A stretch of 64,000 bases of DNA from an uncultured Oscillospiraceae bacterium (GTDB taxonomy: Bacteria > Bacillota > Clostridia > Oscillospirales > Ruminococcaceae): positions 1 through 64,000 of the forward strand of contig CAKSDC010000010.1 of assembly GCA_934444765.1 (NCBI GenBank). Direction: 5' to 3'. Below the pieces are notes generated by a model. That model did not search any database, had not been told where the DNA came from, and was given only the letters and a program-made list of their open reading frames with translations. Position numbers and translations under genes: made by a program. Positions 42,021-51,004 of this stretch are shown here, piece by piece; the stretch's first letter is position 1, and each line of letters begins with the position of its first letter.

Positions 42021-43973
42021 CTATAGCCTCTTTTCAAGGGCTTTAATCTTGTCACGACAGTATATAGCGTGTTCGAAGTCCAATATTTTTTGAGCCTGTT
42101 TCATATCGTTAGTGAGTTTGCGAATAAGACTTTTAACTTCCGCTTTAGATAGAGTATCTTCTTCAGGTTCTATAGACTTAGTAACTTCTGGAACGGCTTT
42201 AACAGACTTAATAATAGTTTTAGGAGTAATACCATGTTTAGTATTGTACTCCATTTGAATACTTCTTCTACGTTCAGTTTCGGTTATAGCGTTCTGCATG
42301 GACTTTGTAACCTCATCAGCATACATTATGACCATACCATCGGAATTTCTTGCAGTACGGCCTATAGTTTGAATTAAAGCCGTTTCGGAACGTAGAAAGC
42401 CTTCTTTATCGGCATCAAGAATAGCTACTAAAGTAACTTCTGGAATATCCAAACCTTCACGGAGTAGATTGATACCCACTAACACGTCAAATTCATCGTT
42501 GCGAAGGTTTTTAATAAGTTCCATACGTTTTATAGTATCGGTTCCGTGATGCATATATCTAACTCTAACGTTAAACTTTTCAAGATATTCGGTTAAATCT
42601 TCCGCCATTTTTTTAGTCAGTGCAGTTACCAGAACCTTTTGATGTTTGCAAGCTCTAACGTTTATTTCTGATATAAGGTCGTCTATTTGATTAGCCGTAG
42701 GTTTCACTATAACTTTAGGGTCTAATAGACCAGTAGGTCTAATAAGCTGTTCAGCAATCTGTTTAGAGTGTTCACGTTCAAAGTCGCTCGGTGTAGCCGA
42801 AACGAATATAGTTTGGTTCAGCTTATCCAAAAATTCGTTAAACTGTAACGGTCTGTTATCGTAAGCACTCGGAAGTCTAAAGCCGTAGTCTATAAGATTT
42901 TGTTTTCTTGCCCTGTCGCCAGAATACATAGCCTTTACTTGTGGTATAGTAACGTGACTTTCATCTACTATCAGTAAAAAGTCCTTTGGAAAATGGTCTA
43001 ATAGAGTATAAGGAAGACTTCCTTTAGGTCTACGGGATAGCACCCTTGAATAGTTTTCTATACCTGTACAGAAACCTATTTCCGCAAGCATTTCCATATC
43101 ATAATGAGTACGTTGTAGTATTCGTTGAGCCTCTAAGAGTCTATTGTGTGCAGTGAAGTATTCCACACGTTCGTTAAGTTCTTGGTCTATATCCTGTAAA
43201 GCCTCTTTAAGATTTTGGTCTGAAACGGTATAGTGTGTAGCTGGAAAGATAATCGTATGAGTGAGTGTAGATATAACCTTTCCTGATACGGCTTCTATTT
43301 CGCAAATTCTATCCACTTCGTCGCCAAAGAACTCTACTCTTATAGCCTTTTCGTTAGACATAGCTGGAAAGATTTCCACACAGTCGCCACGAACTCTAAA
43401 CTTATTACGTGAAAATTCAACGTCGTTGCGTTCGTATCTAATCTTAATTAAGTCTTTAATTAGGTCGTCACGGGATTTTTCCATTCCTTGCCTAATGGAT
43501 ATGCTAAAGTTTTTGTATTCGTTAGGGTCACCTAAAGAGTATATACACGATACGCTTGAAACTACTATAACGTCTTTACGTTCAGCAAGAGAGCAAGTTG
43601 CTGAATGCCTTAACTTGTCTATTTCCTCATTAATGGCGGAGTCTTTCTCTATAAAGGTATCAGTATTAGGAATATACGCTTCTGGTCTGTAGTAGTCGTA
43701 GTAAGATACAAAGTACTCTACAGCGTTATTAGGAAAAAACTCTTTAAATTCGGCGTATAGCTGACCTGCTAAAGTCTTGTTATGAGCCAGTACCAAAGTA
43801 GGTCTGTTATACTGTGCTATAACGTTAGCCATAGTGAAAGTCTTTCCTGAACCAGTAACCCCTAATAGAGTTTGATAGTCATAGCCTCTGTTTAAGCCAT
43901 CTACTAACTTTTTAATAGCCTGTGGTTGGTCGCCCGACGGCTTGTATTTAGATATCAATTCAAAATTACCCAT
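42021..43973 (-). CDS. uvrB: Excinuclease ABC subunit B
   Basis: UvrB is the damage-verifying helicase-like subunit of nucleotide excision repair. The 650-residue protein has Walker A LGVTGSGKTFTMAN near 40, the beta-hairpin YYDYYRPEAY, the DESH motif, QTIGRTARN and a C-terminal UVR motif (DMKQAQKILDFEHAIYCRDK) that binds UvrC. It lies 22 nt after radC on the same strand; uvrA is not here. Confidence 0.97.
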   Translation of the reverse strand: MGNFELISKYKPSGDQPQAIKKLVDGLNRGYDYQTLLGVTGSGKTFTMANVIAQYNRPTLVLAHNKTLAGQLYAEFKEFFPNNAVEYFVSYYDYYRPEAYIPNTDTFIEKDSAINEEIDKLRHSATCSLAERKDVIVVSSVSCIYSLGDPNEYKNFSISIRQGMEKSRDDLIKDLIKIRYERNDVEFSRNKFRVRGDCVEIFPAMSNEKAIRVEFFGDEVDRICEIEAVSGKVISTLTHTIIFPATHYTVSDQNLKEALQDIDQELNERVEYFTAHNRLLEAQRILQRTHYDMEMLAEIGFCTGIENYSRVLSRRPKGSLPYTLLDHFPKDFLLIVDESHVTIPQVKAMYSGDRARKQNLIDYGFRLPSAYDNRPLQFNEFLDKLNQTIFVSATPSDFEREHSKQIAEQLIRPTGLLDPKVIVKPTANQIDDLISEINVRACKHQKVLVTALTKKMAEDLTEYLEKFNVRVRYMHHGTDTIKRMELIKNLRNDEFDVLVGINLLREGLDIPEVTLVAILDADKEGFLRSETALIQTIGRTARNSDGMVIMYADEVTKSMQNAITETERRRSIQMEYNTKHGITPKTIIKSVKAVPEVTKSIEPEEDTLSKAEVKSLIRKLTNDMKQAQKILDFEHAIYCRDKIKALEKRL

Positions 43974-43995
43974 AATAAATAACCTTTCTATTAAC

Positions 43996-44685
43996 TTAGC
44001 GTGACATATATCCCGAACTGAATAAAGATATCGCTTGTGTACCTGCCACTATAACATGGTCTACTACGATAATGCCTAACTTTTGAAGTACTTCTTTAAC
44101 TGCCTTAGTTGAAAACACGTCCGCTTTAGAGGGGTTAGCATTTCCGTTATTGTGATTATGCATTAGTATTATGTGTGTAGAATGATACTTTTCGGCATAA
44201 GATACTATCTTTTTAGCGTCAAAAGATACCGTATTAGGATTGTCTATACTACACATATCCACACAGGATATACATCCAAAGTTACTATCTAAAAATACAA
44301 CCTTTACCAACTCTACGTTTACGCCTATATACTGATTAATAGCATACTGTTTCAGGTCTTCCCATTTAGAAACGTCTATAACGTTGCTCTTATTATTAGA
44401 GTATATACTACATATCTGAGGTATCATCTTTATTAGTACGGCTGAATTATACGATATCCCTTTAACCTGTTGCAAAGCCTCTATATCGGCATCGAACACA
44501 CCATAAAGACTTCCAAAAGTATTAATAAGTTCATGAGCTATTTCGTTAGTATTTTTACGTGGTATGGAATAGTATAACAACATTTCCAAAATCTCATGAG
44601 CCTCAAAATTATCAAAACCTCCTTTTAAAAATCTATTTCTCATTCTGTTCCTATGACCGTCATGTGAACTGTTTCTATCTGCCAT
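43996..44685 (-). CDS. radC: RadC/JAB-domain DNA repair family protein
   Basis: A 229-residue RadC-family protein. The N-terminal helix-hairpin-helix region (EILEMLLYYSIPRKNTNEIA, VKGISYNSAVLIK) precedes a JAB/MPN domain with a complete JAMM metal motif HNHNNGNANPSKAD (HxHx7Sx2D). RadC's biological role is unresolved; a link to DNA metabolism is supported by co-transcription with uvrB. The start follows GGAGG at 14 nt. Confidence 0.93.
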   Translation of the reverse strand: MADRNSSHDGHRNRMRNRFLKGGFDNFEAHEILEMLLYYSIPRKNTNEIAHELINTFGSLYGVFDADIEALQQVKGISYNSAVLIKMIPQICSIYSNNKSNVIDVSKWEDLKQYAINQYIGVNVELVKVVFLDSNFGCISCVDMCSIDNPNTVSFDAKKIVSYAEKYHSTHIILMHNHNNGNANPSKADVFSTKAVKEVLQKLGIIVVDHVIVAGTQAISLFSSGYMSR

Positions 44686-44820
44686 ATATATTCATTACCT
44701 CCAAACAAACTATATCATAAGTCTATAGTATATATTATACACTAAGTATCAAGAATTTTGTAGTCAAAAATTTGTATTTTGCAAATATTCTATTTTTTCA
44801 TAGAAATACTCCAAAATTCA

Positions 44821-44849
44821 TTGACTTTAATTTCCATATATGGTATAAT
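44821..44849 (+). promoter_or_regulatory. Promoter of the GGDEF-like gene
   Basis: TTGACT (44821-44826), 17 bp, TATAAT (44844-44849), 39 nt before the TTG start codon. Confidence 0.82.
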
Positions 44850-44887
44850 AGAATCGTTAATGATTTTTTTGAAAGGAAGGGTTTTTA

Positions 44888-45835
44888 TTGAAAAACGAAC
44901 AGAAAAATAAGGACAAAGTCTTAGAAGTAGTAATATTAGTAGTAGGTATTATATTATACTTAGTAATATTTATTACTCAAACAAGATTTTCTATTGGAGG
45001 TAATAATAACTTTAATGGTATACTATCACAAATACAAAATCTAATAGTAGTATTAATGACCGTTAAAGCACACAAGAAAGGCTACATTGGAGCTATGGTT
45101 TTAAGTATAGTATCGGCATTATCTACACTATTCCAATTTATAATGGGACACGCTCCTATAGTAGGTGTATTAGTTCCTGTAGTAACTATATTAATGATTA
45201 CTTTAATATACGTATTCTATAATAACATGAGAAAAGCTAATAGTGAACTTTTTGATACTATCAAAGAACTTAACGCTTCTAATGAAGCACTAAAAGAAAA
45301 AGACGAAAAACTAATGTATTTAGCATACCATGATATACTAACAGGTCTTGCAAATAAGCAAAAACTTATGGAAGTCTTAGAAGAAAGAGTATCTAACCAC
45401 TCTTCAAAACCTTTTAGCGTAATAGAAGCTAATATTGATAATATTAAAGAGATTACCGATACGTATGGTTTAAATACTGGTGATGAAATTATATTCAACT
45501 ATGCCGATAAGATAAACAACATATGTGGCGATAAATACTTTTTGGCTCGTTTAGGTACTGGCAGATTTATTATATTAATAGATGGTATGCAAACTCAAAA
45601 CGATATTATTAATATTACTAATGCTATTAACGTAGTAATTAACGAACCTGTAGTAGTTAAAGATATTGCCTTTAAAACTACTATGAGTTATGGTGTAGTA
45701 ACATATCCAAGCAACGCACAGACTCCAGAAAAGATTATCCAATACGTAAACTCTACTATAGACTATGTTACTTCTCATGGTGGCAATAACATATGCTTTT
45801 TTACTAATAACAATCAATCAACATATATTAACTAA
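44888..45835 (+). CDS. Membrane protein with degenerate GGDEF domain
   Basis: A 315-residue protein with about four N-terminal membrane helices (15-120), a short coiled coil (about 122-150) and a C-terminal GGDEF-type domain opening with AYHDILTGLANK. The catalytic signature is replaced by ARLGTGRFIIL, where ARLGGDEF is expected, so it probably cannot make c-di-GMP. It may be a sensor or scaffold. The start codon is TTG, preceded by GAAAGGAAGGG. The next gene follows 42 nt later and may be co-transcribed. Confidence 0.85.
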   Translation: MKNEQKNKDKVLEVVILVVGIILYLVIFITQTRFSIGGNNNFNGILSQIQNLIVVLMTVKAHKKGYIGAMVLSIVSALSTLFQFIMGHAPIVGVLVPVVTILMITLIYVFYNNMRKANSELFDTIKELNASNEALKEKDEKLMYLAYHDILTGLANKQKLMEVLEERVSNHSSKPFSVIEANIDNIKEITDTYGLNTGDEIIFNYADKINNICGDKYFLARLGTGRFIILIDGMQTQNDIINITNAINVVINEPVVVKDIAFKTTMSYGVVTYPSNAQTPEKIIQYVNSTIDYVTSHGGNNICFFTNNNQSTYIN

Positions 45836-45877
45836 TTATAGTAGTTATTAAAACTTTATCTATATTTGGAGGATAAC

Positions 45878-46906
45878 ATGGACTTTGATATACTATATTC
45901 AATAGCGTTAGACTTAATAAATAAAAAAAACTCTAACAATTTAAGTATCGGTTTTAAGCCAAAGTATTATGTATGTGTGCTTATAACTGAAAAGAATAGC
46001 ATATTCACAGGAATAAGCAGTAACGATATAAAAAATGGCAAGTTAGTTTTGGTATGTGCTGAATATGAAACTATTAAAATAATGTTAGGCTCTAACGAAA
46101 GTAAGATTAAAGCACTAACAGTAGTAGACGCTTATACTTTGCTACCTTGTGTACCTTGTACCGAATGCCAAAGTTTAATACTATCAGTAAACGCCAATAA
46201 TACAGACTGTTTAATAATGCAACCTAACAAGCAGTTTATACGTTTAAGTGATATACGTAGTAGTTCTAATATATTAAATGAAGACTATCAATGGAACGAC
46301 GGTTGGGATACTCAAAGCGTTCCAACTCCTGTAACTAATATGTCGACGTTACAGACTTCCAATAGTATCTTTTCGCCTAACGTTGAAAGAGAAAAAAAGC
46401 CTATGGTATTTAATGCTGAACAGACTATTCAAAGTCTACATACTTTTCAAGCAACACCTACCAAACAAGTTAAACCTTTAAGTAGTGGGTTTAGTGCTAT
46501 ACCATTAAACTATGAGAGTTCAAAAAATTCGGTAGAAGGTAGTATGTACTTAAACAATTCTAATCCCATACCACAAGCACCAATAAATTCTACCAAAAAG
46601 ACTTTTTCAGCATACAACGTTAATAGTTCAACTTTTAAAGTTGAACCAACGAGTAATTTTAAAACTACGTTTTCAAAGTCCATTGAACCGACTAAACAGT
46701 CTTCACTATTTAAAGAACGCCTCAATGGAATAATATCTACCAATAGCAAAGCGGAAGAAAAAGCAGAAATATTTAACAAAGACTTTCAACGCTCTGAACC
46801 AAAATACTCTATAAAAGAACTTAAAGCGTTAGCTAAAGAGAAAAAAAAGCTCATTAAACGTGACATTAAAATAATTGAAGAAGCTACTAATCACAATAAA
46901 ACATAA
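45878..46906 (+). CDS. Cytidine deaminase-like domain with long disordered tail
   Basis: A 342-residue protein. Residues 1 to about 130 resemble a cytidine deaminase fold with an intact zinc site: C60-A61-E62 in LVCAEYETI and P90-C91-x-x-C94 in LLPCVPCTEC. Residues about 135-300 are Ser/Thr/Asn/Lys-rich and look disordered, and the end is a basic helix (KELKALAKEKKKLIKRDIK). Ordinary CDA is only about 130 residues with no tail. The ATG at 45878 lies 5 nt after GGAGG; an in-frame TTG at 45866 is part of that site. Substrate unknown: nucleoside, nucleic acid or protein-bound roles are all open. Confidence 0.7.
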   Translation: MDFDILYSIALDLINKKNSNNLSIGFKPKYYVCVLITEKNSIFTGISSNDIKNGKLVLVCAEYETIKIMLGSNESKIKALTVVDAYTLLPCVPCTECQSLILSVNANNTDCLIMQPNKQFIRLSDIRSSSNILNEDYQWNDGWDTQSVPTPVTNMSTLQTSNSIFSPNVEREKKPMVFNAEQTIQSLHTFQATPTKQVKPLSSGFSAIPLNYESSKNSVEGSMYLNNSNPIPQAPINSTKKTFSAYNVNSSTFKVEPTSNFKTTFSKSIEPTKQSSLFKERLNGIISTNSKAEEKAEIFNKDFQRSEPKYSIKELKALAKEKKKLIKRDIKIIEEATNHNKT

Positions 46907-46944
46907 AGGTTCTCCTTATACTATATAGTATAAGGAGAACTTTT
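46907..46944. terminator. Terminator between deaminase-like and M3 peptidase genes
   Basis: The 32-nt perfect palindrome at 46909-46940 (arms begin GTTCTCCTTATACTA) is followed by TTTT on the plus strand and lies between converging genes. Confidence 0.82.
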
Positions 46945-46951
46945 AGTTATA

Positions 46952-49123
46952 TTATAACCCTAATAGAGTCTTTTTTAGTTTGGTTAGGTCAGCAGTAGAT
47001 ACTTTACCGTCTAAGTTGATATCTGCATTTTCCATAGAAAAGGCTGTATCTTCCGATAGGCTACCCAATAGATACTTCTTCATAAGAATAAGGTCAGCAG
47101 TAGATACTTTACCGTCTGAGTTGATATCACCATATAACACGTCGCTTGAAGCCCCTAATAAAGACGGAATATAAGTAGAAAGTCTATCAGCTATAGTCTT
47201 AATACAACCCTCATCATAAGGACTAAGGTTAATACTTTCCATAATGGATATGTATTCGTCACCGTAGTTATCGTTAGTGTATAGCGTATCGAATAACTTT
47301 AGACCTTCGGTCTTATTGGTTAGATAGGTATCTAACACTCTAAAGGCAGTAACGCCAGCCATACCATAGTCTAACATATAGAACGGATTGGAGTACATTT
47401 GATTATATAACGAAAGGTCATAAAACTCCTTAACACCGCCTAAATCGTAAGTTAGGTCGTCCATAGTACCAAAGTCATGCCTAAAGGTTCTAAACGCTTG
47501 GTCTAAAGTATCCACGTCTAAAGTATCAGCATTTTGATAGGCATATATTTCAAACATACCGTCTGAGAACGTACCTGAAAGGTAAGTATTCATATTAGAT
47601 AATATATTATAAGCGTTTACTTTGTTAGCGGTATTGGTATCCAATTTAGCGTCTAAATTAGCAGAACATATTAACGAAAAACTTACTGAACAGTTTTCTG
47701 TAGAGGCTAAAGAAGTTCCACTCCAATTATCGGTATTGGTATAAATATCTATATAGTGACCAAATTCATGGAATATGCTATCTATATTATAAGTAGAGTC
47801 CGCAGTATATGAAATATATATAATAGGTTCGCTATAGGTGTAAGAATAGGTAGTATAACAACCACCTTGAGGGTCGAACTCATCAGTAATCAAAAGATTG
47901 TATTGGTTAGCATAGTCGTAGATATCCTTGTACTGTTCACCCACGGCAGAGATAACGTCTCCACATATCGACTTCAACTCTTGTGGACTGGATATTAAAC
48001 TGATGCCGTCCACTTCTTGAATACCTTTAGTCACGCTTGCCACGTTATTCTTGTATACAGGAGCGATATAGGTCTTAACGTCGTCACATAGAGCGTTTAG
48101 CTTATCTGTATCGTATTGAAGAGCGTACTCCACATAGTCACTATAACCGAATAGTTTAGCGATATCGTTTCTTATCTTTACCATATCGATATATAACTGT
48201 TTGAGTTCGTCACCCAAACCGTTTTGACTTTTAGCAGTGCTTACGGCATCTTCTAAAGCCTTGTATTTGCTAACTTCGTCTTCTGGAACGTCTTCCAATT
48301 TAGAGTAGTTATTAGTTATGTTTAAGTACGCATTGACGTATAGTTGATACAGTTCCGCATAAGACATAGTTTCGCCGTCGTATTCAACTTGAACGTCATC
48401 TATACTATTAGCCGACTGTATAACGTACTGACTATACTTTTGAGTAAGTTCAGCATTTAGCTGAATATATTCACTGGAATATTCTGCACCCAATACTAAT
48501 ATAGAGTTTAGATAGTCAGCTATAGAAGTTAGTCCGTTATCGTTTAGATAGTCTATAGTATAAGTACCAAAATCAGTATTTAGAACCTTACAAGTATTAG
48601 CTATAAAGTTATCGTAATAGCTACTGCTTAGTTCCGAAGTGTAAGAGAGTTCTTGTGCGTTGCTATCGGAAGGTTCTATTGAGTATTGAACGTTAATAAT
48701 AGTAGTAGCGTCCATTACTTCGACTATAAAGTTATCGCCGTTAGATACTGCTGTAATGAACTTTAAGATATTATCTTCGGTATTTTCAGCGGTACTGCAA
48801 GCGGATATATCGTCTAAATACTGCTGAACGGTAGCCTCATCATAGTGGATATACTGCATATCTTCAAACTTAGTAGCACCATGAACGCCGTCTACTGTGG
48901 GATTTCCATAGGCGTTATCGGGCGTATCGCTTGAAGTATAGACGTTAAAGCCACCCTCAAGAATGTTAACTCCATAACCGATAGAGGAACTATTTAAGAG
49001 TTGTAACTCTTTATAAGAACTACCTACCGTTGAAGTATCGGCAAAAGCACTAACGCTTAGAGTACTGCTTAAAGTAGCTATAACAGAGACTATAGCTATA
49101 GTCTTTTTTAGAAGTTTATTCAT
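46952..49123 (-). CDS. M3-like metallopeptidase with dockerin
   Basis: A 723-residue secreted peptidase. A signal peptide (KKTIAIVSVIATLSSTLSVS, ending AFADT) leads to a large helical M3/oligoendopeptidase-like domain. The zinc site is HEFGH (H452, E453, H456) with the third ligand E476 in ASTENCSV. Residues about 650-723 are a two-repeat dockerin (DINSDGKVSTADLILMKKYL and DINLDGKVSTADLTKLKK). M3 enzymes are usually cytoplasmic and have no dockerin, so an exported, scaffold-bound form is uncommon. It may trim peptides at the cell surface. Confidence 0.88.
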   Translation of the reverse strand: MNKLLKKTIAIVSVIATLSSTLSVSAFADTSTVGSSYKELQLLNSSSIGYGVNILEGGFNVYTSSDTPDNAYGNPTVDGVHGATKFEDMQYIHYDEATVQQYLDDISACSTAENTEDNILKFITAVSNGDNFIVEVMDATTIINVQYSIEPSDSNAQELSYTSELSSSYYDNFIANTCKVLNTDFGTYTIDYLNDNGLTSIADYLNSILVLGAEYSSEYIQLNAELTQKYSQYVIQSANSIDDVQVEYDGETMSYAELYQLYVNAYLNITNNYSKLEDVPEDEVSKYKALEDAVSTAKSQNGLGDELKQLYIDMVKIRNDIAKLFGYSDYVEYALQYDTDKLNALCDDVKTYIAPVYKNNVASVTKGIQEVDGISLISSPQELKSICGDVISAVGEQYKDIYDYANQYNLLITDEFDPQGGCYTTYSYTYSEPIIYISYTADSTYNIDSIFHEFGHYIDIYTNTDNWSGTSLASTENCSVSFSLICSANLDAKLDTNTANKVNAYNILSNMNTYLSGTFSDGMFEIYAYQNADTLDVDTLDQAFRTFRHDFGTMDDLTYDLGGVKEFYDLSLYNQMYSNPFYMLDYGMAGVTAFRVLDTYLTNKTEGLKLFDTLYTNDNYGDEYISIMESINLSPYDEGCIKTIADRLSTYIPSLLGASSDVLYGDINSDGKVSTADLILMKKYLLGSLSEDTAFSMENADINLDGKVSTADLTKLKKTLLGL

Positions 49124-49155
49124 ATATGTATTACCTTTCTGTGGAATATATTAAT

Positions 49156-49184
49156 ATTATATCATGGTAATATATTCATGTCAA
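49156..49184 (-). promoter_or_regulatory. Promoter of the M3 peptidase gene
   Basis: Minus-strand TTGACA (49184-49179), 17 bp, TATAAT (49161-49156), 33 nt before the start codon. Confidence 0.82.
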
Positions 49185-49198
49185 TATGAACTTTCCAA

Positions 49199-49245
49199 CA
49201 AAAAAATACCGCCAATGTGTGCAAGTAACACAACGTTGACGGTAT
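49199..49245 (-). terminator. Terminator of the aldolase gene
   Basis: ATACCGTCAACGTTGTGT pairs imperfectly with TGCACACATTGGCGGTAT (49206-49245), followed on the minus strand by a run of T. Confidence 0.8.
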
Positions 49246-49279
49246 CTATATGCATTCAAAGAGGCAAGCTAAACTAATA

Positions 49280-50245
49280 TTATAGGTCGAACAGTTCCTG
49301 TTGGAAAGTAGAATAGTCTGTTCTACCGTCTTTAATGAACTTAATAGCAGTGGATGGGTGACTATTTAACACACCAGTTAGTAGGTATGGAATATCAAAT
49401 CCCCAAGTATACTGTTGACGCATATCTAACATATACTTAGCTATAAAGTCCATAACTGGAGGAAGTTTATACTTAGGATTTTTTAAAAATCCTAATAGAC
49501 TTTCCATATAGCAGTTACCAGCACCTCTACCCATGCCACACATAGTAGCGTCTAAGTAGCTTGCACCGTTAGTAACGGCTTCTATAGTACTTGCAAAAGC
49601 AAGTTGTTGGTTATTGTGTGCGTGAATACCTATCTTTTTGCCAGTCTTTTCGGCAACGTTCACGTACTTATCGGTAAGTCTTCTAATCTGTTCAGGATAG
49701 AAAGCACCAAAACTATCTACTAAGTAGATAACGTCAACGCTCGACTTAGAGATTTCGTTTAAGCAGTTATCAATATCTTCATCATTAACTTTAGAGATAG
49801 CCATAATGTTTACCGATACTTCGTAGCCCTTATTTTTAGCGTCTTCAATCATATCGATAGCAGTAGGAATTTGATGAGCATAAGTAGCAACTCTAACTAA
49901 GTCTACCACGCTATCTTTTTTAGGAAGAACGTCATTTTTGTAGTCAGTTCTGCCAACGTCTGTCATAATAGCAATCTTAAGGTCGGTATCGTTGTCGCCT
50001 ACTATTGCACGAAGGTCTTCTTCATCACAGAACTTCCACTTGCCGAAGTCATCAACGTTAAAGATAGTCTTATCGGCTCTATAGCCAAACTCCATATAGT
50101 CAACACCGGCTTCAATGTTAGTCTTATAAAGGTCTTTTACAAACTCATCAGAAAAGGCAAAGTTATTTACTAAGCCACCGTCTCTTAAAGTAGCGTCTAA
50201 AATCTTAATATCTGGTCTGTAAGATATTAAAGTACCAATATCCAT
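49280..50245 (-). CDS. DRE-TIM aldolase/metallolyase family protein
   Basis: A 321-residue HMGL-like TIM barrel. The metal and catalytic signature is LDATLRDGGLVN near 19-30, with Asp in VDSFGAF and the metal-binding HAHNNQQLA near 205. These features fit the 4-hydroxy-2-oxovalerate aldolase/isopropylmalate synthase superfamily, but the regulatory domain of leuA-type enzymes and the dehydrogenase partner of BphI-type aldolases are absent. The reaction cannot be fixed from sequence. It is monocistronic, with its own promoter and terminator. Confidence 0.85.
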   Translation of the reverse strand: MDIGTLISYRPDIKILDATLRDGGLVNNFAFSDEFVKDLYKTNIEAGVDYMEFGYRADKTIFNVDDFGKWKFCDEEDLRAIVGDNDTDLKIAIMTDVGRTDYKNDVLPKKDSVVDLVRVATYAHQIPTAIDMIEDAKNKGYEVSVNIMAISKVNDEDIDNCLNEISKSSVDVIYLVDSFGAFYPEQIRRLTDKYVNVAEKTGKKIGIHAHNNQQLAFASTIEAVTNGASYLDATMCGMGRGAGNCYMESLLGFLKNPKYKLPPVMDFIAKYMLDMRQQYTWGFDIPYLLTGVLNSHPSTAIKFIKDGRTDYSTFQQELFDL

Positions 50246-50346
50246 AATAAAAATCCTCCAAAAGGTATATCGTAGCTTTAAAGTAGAATAACTTTAAATC
50301 GCTAAAACGATACACTCTAAAAAAATAGTTCAAAAATGATACTACT

Positions 50347-50375
50347 ATTATATAGCATATACTGTAGAATGTCAA
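50347..50375 (-). promoter_or_regulatory. Promoter of the aldolase gene
   Basis: Minus-strand TTGACA (50375-50370), 17 bp, TATAAT (50352-50347), about 100 nt before the start codon. Confidence 0.8.
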
Positions 50376-50422
50376 TAGATTTTTTCAAAAAAAGTGGATA
50401 TTTGCAACATACACAAAAGGTA

Positions 50423-50451
50423 TTGACTTTTATCCCCGATTATTGTACAAT
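50423..50451 (+). promoter_or_regulatory. Promoter of the HD-AKR-rluA operon
   Basis: TTGACT (50423-50428), 17 bp, TACAAT (50446-50451), 36 nt before the HD gene. Confidence 0.78.
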
Positions 50452-50487
50452 ACTATTAATATTAATTAGATTGGTAGGTATATAGTT

Positions 50488-50979
50488 ATGGATAGAATAT
50501 CTAAACTTATAGTAGCTATGACAGAGTATTTTTTAGGCGACAAAAAGAGAATAAACCACTATATAAAAGTTCACGAATACGCTAAAACTATAGCAGTATT
50601 AGAGGGTGTTCCTGAAGATACTCTATATACTTTAGAAGTAGCCTCTATAGTACACGATATAGGCATCAAAAACAGCGAACTAAAGTATAATAGCACGGCT
50701 GGTAAGTATCAAGAAATAGAAGGCGTTCCTGAGGCTTTAAAACTACTAACTAAACTCAACTTTGAACCTGACGTAATAGATAGGGTGTGCTACTTAGTGG
50801 GACATCATCACACCTATGACAACATACAAGGGTTAGACTATCAAATATTGGTAGAGGCAGACTTTTTAGTAAATCTGTATGAGGATAACTCTTCTAAAGA
50901 GGCTATCATAAACACTAAACATAAGATATTTAAGACTAACACGGGAATTAAACTATTGAATAATATCTTTAACGTATAA
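50488..50979 (+). CDS. HD-domain phosphohydrolase
   Basis: A 163-residue HD-superfamily protein. Metal-binding residues are visible as H in INHYIKVHEYAK, the HD pair in ASIVHDIGIK, and H-H in VGHHHTYDN, then D in VEADFLVN. The fold hydrolyses phosphomonoesters or phosphodiesters; the substrate is unknown. It is the first gene before an aldo/keto reductase (25-nt gap) and RluA. Confidence 0.88.
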   Translation: MDRISKLIVAMTEYFLGDKKRINHYIKVHEYAKTIAVLEGVPEDTLYTLEVASIVHDIGIKNSELKYNSTAGKYQEIEGVPEALKLLTKLNFEPDVIDRVCYLVGHHHTYDNIQGLDYQILVEADFLVNLYEDNSSKEAIINTKHKIFKTNTGIKLLNNIFNV

Positions 50980-51004
50980 TTATTTTGAAAGGCGGAATAT
51001 AAGT

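Noticed and set aside
43261..43692. 143-codon ORF opposite uvrB
   Set aside because: It is fully antisense to conserved UvrB coding sequence and has no recognised domain.
46952..47174. Plus-strand ORF over the dockerin coding region of the M3 peptidase gene
   Set aside because: It is antisense to two clear dockerin repeats; the apparent internal similarity comes from the repeats themselves.
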